From: Gemmatimonadota bacterium
GTDB taxonomy: Bacteria; Gemmatimonadota; Gemmatimonadetes; Longimicrobiales; Gaopeijiaceae
Direction: 5' to 3'
Assembly: GCA_028873845.1 (NCBI GenBank)
Contig: JAPPNO010000073.1
Location: forward strand, 1 to 64,000
Length of the DNA stretch: 64,000 bases
A program made the position numbers and the translations under genes. Shown here piece by piece: positions 20,312 to 28,656 of this stretch. Below the pieces are notes generated by a model, which worked only from the letters and a program-made list of their open reading frames with translations, made no database searches and was not told the origin of the DNA. The stretch's first letter is position 1, and every line of letters starts with the position of its first letter.

Positions 20312-22713
20312 GGCTGTCTCGGCGGTTGGCCCGGCCGCGGCGCTTCGCCCTCCTGTCCTCCGCGGCCCTCGTCGTCCTGTTGGCGCTCCACTACATCACC
20401 CGCCTCCCCGCCCCCCTCTTCGACGCTCCGCTCTCGTCCGTCCTCGAAGCACGCGACGGGTCGCTCCTGGGCGCGCGCATCGCGGCCGACGGACAGTGGC
20501 GCTTCCCGGGGCGGGACACACTCCCGGAAAAGTACGCGGCCGCACTCATCGCCTTCGAGGACAAGCGCTTCCGGCGACACCCCGGGGTCGACCCGCTCGC
20601 GCTGGCCCGCGCCGCGTGGACCAACCTGCGCGCCGGAGAGGTCGTCAGCGGTGGGAGCACGATCACCATGCAAGTGATCCGCATGGCGCGCGGCCACCCC
20701 TCGCGCACCTACCGCGAGAAGTTCATCGAGGCGGCGCAGGCGGTCCGGCTCGAACTCGGCACCACCAAGGACGAAGTCCTGTCGCTCTACGCCGCCCACG
20801 CGCCCTTCGGCGGCAACGTGGTCGGGCTCGAAGCGGCGGCCTGGCGCTACTTCGGGCGGGATCCCGCCGAGCTGTCGTGGGCGGAGGCCGCGATGCTGGC
20901 GATCCTTCCCAACAACCCGGGCGCGGTGCATCCGGGACGCAGCCGCGATGCGTTGCTGGAGAAGCGCGACCGGCTGCTCCACCGGTTGGCCGAGGCCGGG
21001 ACCCTCGGCGAGGCGGAACTCGGGCTCGCCCTCATGGAACCGCTGCCGGACGCACCGCAGCCGCTCCCGCAGGACGCGCCCCACCTTCTGCAGCGGCTCG
21101 CGTCGGAGTCGGGGGGTGCGGGCCGGCGGTATGCGACCACGCTCGATCCGGCGCTCCAGCGGCTTGCAAGCGAGATCGTGGCCCGCCAGTCGCGGGACCT
21201 GGCCGCGATGGGGATCCGCCACGCGGCCGCGCTCGTGATCGACAACCGCTCGTTCGAGGTGGCCGCGTACGTGGGCAACACCCGCTGGGCGGTCGACCAG
21301 GGGAGTGGCCACGCGATCGACCTGGTGCGCCGTCCGCGCAGCACGGGGAGCATCCTCAAGCCGCTGCTCTACGCGCGCATGCTCGACGCGGGCGAGATCC
21401 TGCCCGAGACGCTCGTGCCCGACGTGCCGTCCCAGTTCGCCGGCTACATGCCCGAGAACTACGACCGCGAGTTCCGCGGGGCGGTCCCGGCCAGGGATGC
21501 GCTGGCGCGGTCGCTCAACGTGCCCGCCGTGTGGATGCTCAGGCGGCACGGCGTGGACAGGTTCTACGACTTTCTGCGCGAAATGGGGATGAGCACGCTG
21601 CACCGGGCGCCGGGAGACTACGGTCTGACGCTGGTGCTCGGGGGGGCGGAGGGGACGCTGTGGGATGTCGCGGCGATGTACGCGAATGTGGGGCGGATCG
21701 GGGGGGGCGGGGGCCGGGGTGAGATGCTTCTGCGGCCGCGCCTTCTGGTGGATGCGCCGGCCGGGACGCGAGGGCGGGCGCCGCTGAGCACGGGCGCCGC
21801 GTGGCTGACGCTGGAGGCCCTGGTCGAGGTGGTCCGTCCGGGCGCGGATGCGCGGTGGCGGGTGTTGGGCCGGGGGCGTCGCGTGGCGTGGAAGACGGGG
21901 ACCAGCTACGGCCACCGGGACGGGTGGGCGATCGGAGTCACCCCGCGCTACACGGTGGGCGTGTGGGCGGGGAACGCCGATGGCGAGGGGCGGCCGGAGC
22001 TGACCGGGATCGGGGCTGCCGCGCCGGTCCTCTTCGACGTATTGAACCGTCTGGACGGGGACGGTTGGTTTGCCCGGCCGGAAGCGCACCTGAAGAAGGT
22101 GAGGGTTTGCGCGGCCGACGGATTCCTGGCCGCGGGCGAGTGCGACGCCGCTTTCAGCCGGGCTCCCCGCGACAGCCGTTTCGCGCGCCCGAGCCCGCAT
22201 CACCGAACCGTGCACCTGGACCCTGCGAGCGGTCTGCGGGTCCACGGAAGGTGCGAGTCGGTCCAGGCCATGGCCCACGAGACCCGGTTCGTCCTGCCAC
22301 CGGGCCAGGAGACCTACTACCGGCGCTGGAATCCGGCGTATCGCCCGTTGCCGCCCTATCGCGCGGACTGCGCGGCCGGTTCGGCGGAAGCGGTGGCGCA
22401 GGGACCCGTCGACTTCGTCTATCCCCAGCCCGGGGCCCGAATCTACATCCCCGTGGAGCTGGGCGGGCAAAAGGGACGCGCCGTCTTCTCGGCCGCCCAC
22501 CGCGACCCGGAAGCCACACTGCACTGGCACCTGGACGACCGCTACGTGGGCTCCACGACCGTCTTCCACGAGCAGGCGCTGGACGTCGAGCGCGGCTGGC
22601 ACGCCGTGACGGTGGTGGACGATCTGGGGAACCGGGCGCGGCGGGTGTTCGAGGTGCTCGGGAGGAAGGAAGAGGCTGACCTCGGACCGGGAGTCGGCAA
22701 CATCCTCGAGTAG
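20308..22713 (+). CDS. pbpC: Penicillin-binding protein 1C (bifunctional transglycosylase/transpeptidase)
   Basis: An 801-residue class A PBP. One N-terminal membrane helix is followed by a GT51 glycosyltransferase domain with the catalytic 'FEDKRFRRHPGVD' and 'GGSTITMQ'. The transpeptidase domain has SILK (Ser348 to Lys351), SLN (402-404) and KTG (529-531), all intact. A C-terminal BiPBP_C beta domain ends the protein, as in PBP1C. Length is close to E. coli PBP1C. The GTG start overlaps the TGA of the A2M gene, so translation is coupled. The pair reproduces the yfhM-pbpC arrangement known in proteobacteria. Confidence 0.95.
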   Translation: MRLSRRLARPRRFALLSSAALVVLLALHYITRLPAPLFDAPLSSVLEARDGSLLGARIAADGQWRFPGRDTLPEKYAAALIAFEDKRFRRHPGVDPLALARAAWTNLRAGEVVSGGSTITMQVIRMARGHPSRTYREKFIEAAQAVRLELGTTKDEVLSLYAAHAPFGGNVVGLEAAAWRYFGRDPAELSWAEAAMLAILPNNPGAVHPGRSRDALLEKRDRLLHRLAEAGTLGEAELGLALMEPLPDAPQPLPQDAPHLLQRLASESGGAGRRYATTLDPALQRLASEIVARQSRDLAAMGIRHAAALVIDNRSFEVAAYVGNTRWAVDQGSGHAIDLVRRPRSTGSILKPLLYARMLDAGEILPETLVPDVPSQFAGYMPENYDREFRGAVPARDALARSLNVPAVWMLRRHGVDRFYDFLREMGMSTLHRAPGDYGLTLVLGGAEGTLWDVAAMYANVGRIGGGGGRGEMLLRPRLLVDAPAGTRGRAPLSTGAAWLTLEALVEVVRPGADARWRVLGRGRRVAWKTGTSYGHRDGWAIGVTPRYTVGVWAGNADGEGRPELTGIGAAAPVLFDVLNRLDGDGWFARPEAHLKKVRVCAADGFLAAGECDAAFSRAPRDSRFARPSPHHRTVHLDPASGLRVHGRCESVQAMAHETRFVLPPGQETYYRRWNPAYRPLPPYRADCAAGSAEAVAQGPVDFVYPQPGARIYIPVELGGQKGRAVFSAAHRDPEATLHWHLDDRYVGSTTVFHEQALDVERGWHAVTVVDDLGNRARRVFEVLGRKEEADLGPGVGNILE

Positions 22714-22790
22714 TGCCGTCCACCCTGTCCCCTCCGGTTGCGAACGGCTATGGTTGCCCCTTCATCGCCACCTCATCAAGACCGCGTCGG

Positions 22791-23612
22791 ATGACCCAAG
22801 CCCGTGGACTGAGTCCCCCCGGCCCTGCCAGCCCGGCATCTCTCCGTTCGCGATGCTCCCGCGGTACGGTCCACCGGTTCCCAACCCGGCTCGCCCGGTT
22901 GCTTCTCGCCGCGAGCCTCGTCCTTCCCGCGGCGGATGCGGGCGCGCAGTCCCTTGATGAAGCGAGGTCCGCCTTCGCGGACGGTCTCTTTCTGAAAGCC
23001 GCGGATCTCGGCGAAGCCCTGGCGACCTCCGATGGCTACACGCTCGCAGCCCAGTCCCTTGCGCTGCACGCGCACTACAAGGCGGCGGGCGACGAATGGG
23101 AGGAGATCGTCGAACGTGCGATGCGGATGGGCGAGGAGGCCGTCCGCGCCGATCCCGCCAACCCGGAGGCGCACTGCCACTTCGCCCACGCCGTCGCCCG
23201 GTACGCCCAACGCGTGAGCACGCTGACCGCGCTGCGCAAGAACCTGGCGGGAAGGATCCGCGATCTGCTCGAGGCGGCGCTTGAAATCGACCCCGACAAC
23301 CCCCTCACCCACCTGATGCTCGGCGGTTGGCACGCCGATGTCGCCACGGCCGGCTTCTTCGCCCGCCGGCTCTACGACGCCGACCGCGAGAAGGCCGTCT
23401 ACCACTACGAGCGCGCCATGCAGCTCGAACCCGAGTCGAAGGTCCTGCTGTACGAATACGGGATCAGCCTGCCCGGTCTCGACGAGGAGCGAGGCGCGCA
23501 GCGGGCCAAGGAGATGCTGGAAAAGGCGCTGGGACTACCGGTGCGGGATGTTCACGAGGAGTATGTCCATCTGGACATATTGAACGCACTGGACCGGCTG
23601 ACGGGCAGATAG
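22791..23612 (+). CDS. Exported TPR-like protein
   Basis: About 273 residues. A positively charged N-terminus and hydrophobic stretch (LLLAASLVLPAADAGAQ) suggest a signal peptide. The body is helical with TPR-like units ('AVRADPANPEAHCHFAHAVAR', 'ALEIDPDNPLTHLMLGGWH', 'AMQLEPESKVLLYEYG'). It probably mediates protein-protein contacts in the periplasm. The start is uncertain: ATGs at 22713 and 22791 are both in frame. It lies downstream of pbpC on the same strand. Confidence 0.7.
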   Translation: MTQARGLSPPGPASPASLRSRCSRGTVHRFPTRLARLLLAASLVLPAADAGAQSLDEARSAFADGLFLKAADLGEALATSDGYTLAAQSLALHAHYKAAGDEWEEIVERAMRMGEEAVRADPANPEAHCHFAHAVARYAQRVSTLTALRKNLAGRIRDLLEAALEIDPDNPLTHLMLGGWHADVATAGFFARRLYDADREKAVYHYERAMQLEPESKVLLYEYGISLPGLDEERGAQRAKEMLEKALGLPVRDVHEEYVHLDILNALDRLTGR

Positions 23613-23619
23613 GCGGTCT

Positions 23620-24198
23620 TCACCCGGACCGCGGCCTGGTCAGCAGATCCGGAAACCGATAGACCAGGACGCCGGTGCCGGGCGCGTTGTCCACGTCCAC
23701 GTACCCCTTGTCCGACATCCCGTTGAGGACCTTCTCGATCTCTTCGAAGCCCTTGCCGGTGGCCAGCACGCCCTGGCTGACCGTGAGCTCCCCGCCATTC
23801 TCCATCGCGGCCTGGAGCAGTTGCTGGCTCAGGTTGAGCGGTGCGGAGCGCAGCGGTTGCGGTTCGCCCCCGGCGGCCCGGGCCTGGGCCCGCGCCCGCG
23901 CCAACTGGCGGGGATGCGCGATGTGCCCCTCCCGGATGTTGGCGTCCCGAACCAGCGACTTCATCCTGAAGAGGTCGACCAGCTGGCCGATGCCGAACAG
24001 TCCGATGGTGAGCAGCCACAACAGGCCGGTGCCGACCTTTCCCAGGTAGAAGCGGTGGATCCCGCAACCGCCCACGAGACAGGCGCACCAAAGGCCGTAG
24101 CTGAGTCCCGTCGAGTATTTCGGCTCGCCGCCATCCACCGGTACGGCAGGCAGGTTGACGTTCAGATTGACCGAGACATCTCTGGTCGGCTCGTTCAT
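23620..24198 (-). CDS. TM2-domain membrane protein with a C-terminal winged-helix-like region
   Basis: A 192-residue protein. Residues about 25-75 form a TM2 domain: two hydrophobic segments around 'GLWCACLVGGCGIHRFYLGK' with the GxHRFYLG turn and a 'GIGQLVDLFRM' end. The C-terminal third ('QQLLQAAMENGGELTVSQGV', 'EEIEKVLNGMSDKGYV') looks like a small winged helix. Fusion of TM2 to such a domain suggests a membrane-tethered sensor or regulator; the role is unknown. The ATG at 24198 has GGGAGGG just upstream. Confidence 0.75.
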   Translation of the reverse strand: MNEPTRDVSVNLNVNLPAVPVDGGEPKYSTGLSYGLWCACLVGGCGIHRFYLGKVGTGLLWLLTIGLFGIGQLVDLFRMKSLVRDANIREGHIAHPRQLARARAQARAAGGEPQPLRSAPLNLSQQLLQAAMENGGELTVSQGVLATGKGFEEIEKVLNGMSDKGYVDVDNAPGTGVLVYRFPDLLTRPRSG

Positions 24199-24335
24199 GG
24201 TGGCCCTCCCGCCACGTCGTGGTTCGCTGTTCGCCAGGGGTATGAAGTGTCGCGGGGCGGCCATCGTCCAACAAGCCCCGGGTCCATGTCCTCACCCGTT
24301 ACGAACTCAACCTCTGTATTGTTGCGCGAGGCGGG

Positions 24336-24890
24336 TCAGACCACTGCCCTGAAGCCGACGCGGCCCCCGTCCGCCTTCCACTTCACCGCATGCGGCACCC
24401 CCTCGTTCGCCAGCTCCCTCAGAATGCAGCGTACCTCGTCCGCGAGGCGCTCGTCGAAGAGATGGGGGTTTGCGAGGTACCAACGGACCCAGCCCTCGTT
24501 GCGCAGGTGATCCTTGAAGGAGCGACGGTAGGACTCCCACATCTTCTCTTCCATCGCTCCCGTCTCCCGTTGGTAGAGCAGGTTGCTGAAGTGGCGGAAT
24601 CCCGCCGTCATATAGGAGTCCCAGCGGAGCCGCTCCCCGGCGTCGAGCCGGTCCGGGTCTTCGGCCGCCCGCGCGACGAAATCGGCGAGTTCGCTGTCGC
24701 GAAAGACGTGCTCGAGCAGGCGGATGCTGTTCTCGACCATCGAGTTGAAGGTGGCCGCGCGAACGCTTCGCGTGTTGCGCCGCGTCTGCTCGTGGCCGAG
24801 CCTCATCTGGCGCGCGACCAGCAGCAGCGAAAACACGACGCCCAGGGCGCCTATGAATTCGCCAAGGTTGCCAAGGATGTCCATGCTCAT
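24336..24890 (-). CDS. Single-pass membrane protein of unknown function
   Basis: A 184-residue protein. One hydrophobic helix near the N-terminus (residues about 5-28) is followed by an arginine-rich 'RQMRLGHEQTRRNTRSVR' region and a helical soluble domain rich in Trp and Tyr ('EEKMWESYRRSFKDHLRNEG'). Similar small 'DUF6082-like' proteins exist, but I cannot assign a reaction. The ATG at 24890 was chosen because AGGA precedes it and because it puts the helix near the N-terminus. It is divergent from the DUF4377 lipoprotein. Confidence 0.6.
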   Translation of the reverse strand: MSMDILGNLGEFIGALGVVFSLLLVARQMRLGHEQTRRNTRSVRAATFNSMVENSIRLLEHVFRDSELADFVARAAEDPDRLDAGERLRWDSYMTAGFRHFSNLLYQRETGAMEEKMWESYRRSFKDHLRNEGWVRWYLANPHLFDERLADEVRCILRELANEGVPHAVKWKADGGRVGFRAVV

Positions 24891-25139
24891 TCGCGATTCC
24901 TGCCTAGGAGAGGGTGCGTCGGCGGGCCGACCGGGGACCCGTTTTGGAGCGAAGGAATCCGGGTTGGCCGGAGCGAAGCGCGGTGGGGGACCGGCGGTGG
25001 TCAAATGTACCCGATGCCCGATCGGTGGCGCTACTCGTATCGACGGCGCTACTCGTGTGGAGAGTGGCCGGCTCCGCGGGAATGGGCGATGTTACGCATG
25101 CTCATGTATGGCACCGACCGACTGAAGGAGGCGAGGACG

Positions 25140-25982
25140 ATGGGAGCGGCAAACATCCGGTTTCGGCGGCGCCGGGACGCCGGCAGGCGGCAGGGACTCC
25201 CGATGTGGGCCCGCGGCTCGGCTCCCGTCTGCGTGGTGACCCTGGTCCTTGCCGGCTGCGGCCTTTTCGGGCCCGGGTACCTCGAGATACGGGAGGTCGC
25301 GGTGGGCCCGACGCTCGCCAGGTGCTACGGCGAGGGCCTGCAGTCATGCATGGTGGTCGACGGAGGGCTCTTCTACGATCAGATCGAAGGGTTCACCTAC
25401 GAGCCGGGCTACGACTACCGCCTCCGGATCGGCAAGCACGATCCCTGGGGTGGGGAGCCGCCGCAGGATGCCGGCCGGTACGCCTACCGCCTCCTGGAGC
25501 AGCTGGAGAAGACCGTCGCACCGTCCTCACCCGCGACCCTGTCGGTGGCGCCGGCACGGGTGACGTGCATCAGCGTTGACGACTTCTGCCTGGTGGTGAA
25601 CGGCGCGTTGTACGACGACATGATCACCGGTTTCGAGTACGGGCCCGGCCATCACCATGTCCTCGATGCCAACCTGTATCGCGACGGCCGATACGTGCTG
25701 AATGAGGTCTCCTCGAAGACGATGGCGGCGGGCACGGAAGAGGAGATCACCATCGACCGCCACAGAGTCGAGTGCGGCGACGGACAACCGGGCTACTGCA
25801 AGGTCGTCAACGGCGCCCCCTTCCGCGGCGAGATCGTCGGCTTCGAGCCCGAGCACGACTACGACTACCGGCTGCGCGTCGAGAGGTTCGACATGTTCCC
25901 GGAAGGCGTGACCGCACCACCGTACGTTCCGCTCCACGGCTACCGCTGGCTGGAAACGCTCGAGCGCACCTCGGGCAGTTGA
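25140..25982 (+). CDS. Lipoprotein with repeated DUF4377-like domains
   Basis: A 280-residue lipoprotein with lipobox LAGC. Three repeats of a small domain are visible, each with 'Cxxxxx...G.F...I.GF.YEPG..Y.LR' followed by 'YRLLE.LE.T'. DUF4377 domains occur in META-type stress lipoproteins and bind no known ligand. The ATG at 25140 has a strong GGAGG 11 bases upstream; longer reading frames upstream have no such signal. Confidence 0.78.
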   Translation: MGAANIRFRRRRDAGRRQGLPMWARGSAPVCVVTLVLAGCGLFGPGYLEIREVAVGPTLARCYGEGLQSCMVVDGGLFYDQIEGFTYEPGYDYRLRIGKHDPWGGEPPQDAGRYAYRLLEQLEKTVAPSSPATLSVAPARVTCISVDDFCLVVNGALYDDMITGFEYGPGHHHVLDANLYRDGRYVLNEVSSKTMAAGTEEEITIDRHRVECGDGQPGYCKVVNGAPFRGEIVGFEPEHDYDYRLRVERFDMFPEGVTAPPYVPLHGYRWLETLERTSGS

Positions 25983-26095
25983 TCCCTGGCCGGCGATCCC
26001 GGGGTGTTGACGGAACCATGATGGCACCGTTGTACCGTATCGCCCCGGAGATCAGGTTCGCGCACCCGAGGGCGGGGAGATATGATGTGTCCACC

Positions 26096-26671
26096 ATGCA
26101 GACCGAGACACCGACGACGTGGGAGGATGTGCTGCGGATGCCGGACGATGGCAACCGCTACGAGTTCATCGGGGGGCGCCTGTACCTGACGCCCGCGCCC
26201 GTGACCCGGCACCAGCGGATTTCGAAGCGGCTGCAGGCGGCTCTGATGCGGATTCTGGAGGATGCGGGCCGCGGCGAGGTGTTCTACGCCCCTTTCCTGG
26301 TCGAATTCCCGGGCACCGCTGATCGTGTTCAGCCGGACCTGGTTTTCGTGGCCGACGAGAGGCGGGAGATCATCGGCGAGAAGCAGGTGCTGGGCGCTCC
26401 CGATCTGGTCGTCGAGATTCTGTCGCCTTCAACCGCGCACCGGGACCGCGGAATCAAGCTCGATCTGTACGCACGTTGCGGGGTCGGACAGTACTGGATC
26501 GTGGATCCGGTCGAGGACGTGGTCGACGTCTGGCGGTTCGGGGACGAGCCGGGGCACGAGCGCTTCTCGGGCGAGTTGCCGGTGCGGCTTGGCGCCGAGC
26601 GGGTGGGCGAGGTGGACCTTGACGAGGTCTTTTCGCGTCATCTGGACGTGTGGGAGACGCGGGAGGATTAG
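26096..26671 (+). CDS. Uma2-family PD-(D/E)XK endonuclease-like protein
   Basis: A 191-residue protein of the Uma2 (DUF820) family. Landmarks are 'GNRYEFIGGRLYLTPAP', 'VQPDLVFVADERR' (catalytic Asp), 'DLVVEILSPSTAHRDRGIK' (Glu and Lys of the nuclease core) and 'GQYWIVDP'. The fold is a restriction-endonuclease fold. The biological role is unknown, but the family is common in genomes rich in mobile and defence genes. The ATG at 26096 matches the usual 'TWEDVLRMPDDGNRYE' start. Confidence 0.85.
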   Translation: MQTETPTTWEDVLRMPDDGNRYEFIGGRLYLTPAPVTRHQRISKRLQAALMRILEDAGRGEVFYAPFLVEFPGTADRVQPDLVFVADERREIIGEKQVLGAPDLVVEILSPSTAHRDRGIKLDLYARCGVGQYWIVDPVEDVVDVWRFGDEPGHERFSGELPVRLGAERVGEVDLDEVFSRHLDVWETRED

Positions 26672-27199
26672 TGTCCTGTCACAGGTGATATGTCAATCAG
26701 CGAGGCGTCCCAATCGAGCATGCGGCTGTCCCTTGATTTGCCGCGGCGACGGGCGGGCGGTTTGACTCCGGTCCGCGTCTCCCCTGCATCGCGGTTCCGT
26801 AGTCGTCGGCTGGCGGCAGCCCCCTGCGGGCATGAGTGTCCCGATTCGCGGATCCCCGGGCCTATCCGGGCATGAGTGTCCCGATTCGCGGATCCCCGGG
26901 CCCATCCGAGCATGAGCGTCCCAAATCGTCTGATCACAGGCCGATCTGACTATGGACGGTTTCGGAATCGAGCACTCGCGAGGTCCGGGACCACCCTCCA
27001 GGATGCCCCCCAATGGCCCTCAGGGGCCCCAGGATCGAGTCCGAGCCCCTCGTGACCCGTTTGTGTTGCCTCCACCCCCGGTTTTCGCGTCCTGAGCCGT
27101 CCTGAGAGGCCGAAATCACGCCGCGTATATTGTAGCAGGCGGGCACGCTGCGCCCTCCGAAAACCCTTTGCCACACTGCCATTTCAGGAGACTTGAATC
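26672..27199. other. Intergenic region with a 40-bp tandem repeat
   Basis: Over 500 bases with no supported gene. It contains nearly three 40-bp direct repeat units (listed separately). The AGGAG ribosome-binding site of the HNH gene is at its right end. The remainder shows nothing recognisable. Confidence 0.5.
26831..26947. repeat. 40-bp tandem repeat, about 2.9 units
   Basis: Units begin at 26831, 26871 and 26911 with CATGAGTGTCCCGATTCGCG or a close variant. The first two are almost identical (three differences) and the third is diverged. There are no unique spacers, so it is a minisatellite-like array and not CRISPR. Confidence 0.8.
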
Positions 27200-28528
27200 A
27201 TGTCCGACGACCTCTTCGAACTCGGCGAACGCATCGCCGGTCTCGCCGCCCGCATCAACATCGCCACCTTCGAAATGCTCACCCTCGTCGCCGAATTCGA
27301 CCGGCGCGAAGGATGGGCCGACAGCTTCACGTCGTGCGCCGAATGGCTCGCCTGGCGCACCGGGCGGACGCTGGCCGCCGCGCGCGAGAATGTTCGGGTC
27401 GCCCACGCGCTCGAGGAACTTCCCCTGACCGCCGAGGCCATGAAGAGCGGCCAGCTCTCCTACACCAAGGTGCGCACCATGACCCGGGTCGCCACGCCCG
27501 AGACCGAGGCCACGCTGCTCGAGTTTGCGCAGTCGACTTCGGCGGCGCGGCTGGAGTGGCTGGTCCGGGGGTGGAAGACGTTGTCGCGGGACGGTGAGAT
27601 CGCGGCCGAGGAGGTCCGCCACCGGAGCCGCACCTTTTCGGTGGCGATCGATGCGGACGGGATGTATGTGGTGCGGGGGCGGCTCGAGCCGGAGGTGGGT
27701 GCCGTGCTGATGCGGGCGATCGAGGCGGCGAGCGATGCGTTGTACCGGGGGGAGGATGGGGATCGGCGGCCGCGCAACCGGCAGCGGCGGGCCGATGCGG
27801 CGGGGCTGGTGGCGGAGCGGGCGCTGGCGGCGGGGTTTGGGGGGGATGTGGGGGGTGGGGGTGATGCGGGCGGGGGTGGGGATGCCGGTGGGGATGCCGG
27901 GGGCGGGGCGGGCGGGGGCGGGGTCGTGGGAAGCGGCAGCCGCGCCGAACGCTACCAGGTTGTGGTCCACACCGACGCCGCGACGTTGTCGGAGCGCGGC
28001 GAGACGGGGCGGTCCGAGCTCGACGGGGTGCGGGTCTGCGCGGAGACATCGCGGCGCATGGCGTGCGACGCCGCGCGGGTCGCGATGGGTCACCGGGACG
28101 GCGAAGTGGTGAGCGTGGGGCGTCGGACGCGCACCATCCCCCCGCACATCCGCCGCGCGCTCGAGGAACGGGACCGCGGGTGTCGCTATCCGGGGTGCGC
28201 GAGCCGCTTCACCGAAGCCCACCATGTAAAGCACTGGGCCGATGGCGGCGAGACGAGCCTGGCCAACACGATCCTGCTCTGCCGCCGCCACCACCGCCTG
28301 GTCCACGAGGGTGGGACGCGGATGGCGCTGGACCGTGACGGCAAGGCCGCGTTCTTCACGCGGGCGGGTCAGGTGATCGGAGGGGCGCCCCCGTTGCCGG
28401 AGGTCACCCGGCAGCTGCCGGAGCCCCCGCCCCCGCCCCCCAACCGCCTCTCCAACGGCGCCCCCCGCTTCGTCGACTCGGCGGTCCCGCTGCCGCTGGA
28501 GCTCGAGGCGCTGGAGGCGGTGGTGTGA
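27200..28528 (+). CDS. DUF222-HNH endonuclease-like protein
   Basis: A 442-residue protein. The N-terminal DUF222 (13E12-repeat) helical domain covers residues about 1-300. It is interrupted at about 213-245 by a glycine/aspartate-rich low-complexity stretch (GGGGDAGGGGDAGG). The C-terminal HNH domain has 'RDRGCRYPGCASRF', 'EAHHVKHWADGG' and 'LLCRRHHRLVHEGG', with all zinc and catalytic positions present. Such genes are often multicopy and linked to homing or recombination. The start is fixed by AGGAG 9 bases upstream. Confidence 0.88.
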   Translation: MSDDLFELGERIAGLAARINIATFEMLTLVAEFDRREGWADSFTSCAEWLAWRTGRTLAAARENVRVAHALEELPLTAEAMKSGQLSYTKVRTMTRVATPETEATLLEFAQSTSAARLEWLVRGWKTLSRDGEIAAEEVRHRSRTFSVAIDADGMYVVRGRLEPEVGAVLMRAIEAASDALYRGEDGDRRPRNRQRRADAAGLVAERALAAGFGGDVGGGGDAGGGGDAGGDAGGGAGGGGVVGSGSRAERYQVVVHTDAATLSERGETGRSELDGVRVCAETSRRMACDAARVAMGHRDGEVVSVGRRTRTIPPHIRRALEERDRGCRYPGCASRFTEAHHVKHWADGGETSLANTILLCRRHHRLVHEGGTRMALDRDGKAAFFTRAGQVIGGAPPLPEVTRQLPEPPPPPPNRLSNGAPRFVDSAVPLPLELEALEAVV

Positions 28529-28656
28529 TCGGGCGCCCGCCCGTCGCCGCGGCAAAAGCCGGGACGCGAGCATGTCGGATTGGGACAGGCCACCGGCGGC
28601 GCCCTTCAAGTCAGGTGCGGCGCCTCGCATGAGACGGTGCGGCGGGTGCCGTTGGC

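Noticed and set aside
20206-22602. 798-codon minus-strand frame opposite pbpC
   Set aside because: Antisense of a gene with every PBP motif intact.
26831-26947. CRISPR-like direct repeats
   Set aside because: Units are contiguous 40-bp copies with no unique spacers and no cas genes nearby.
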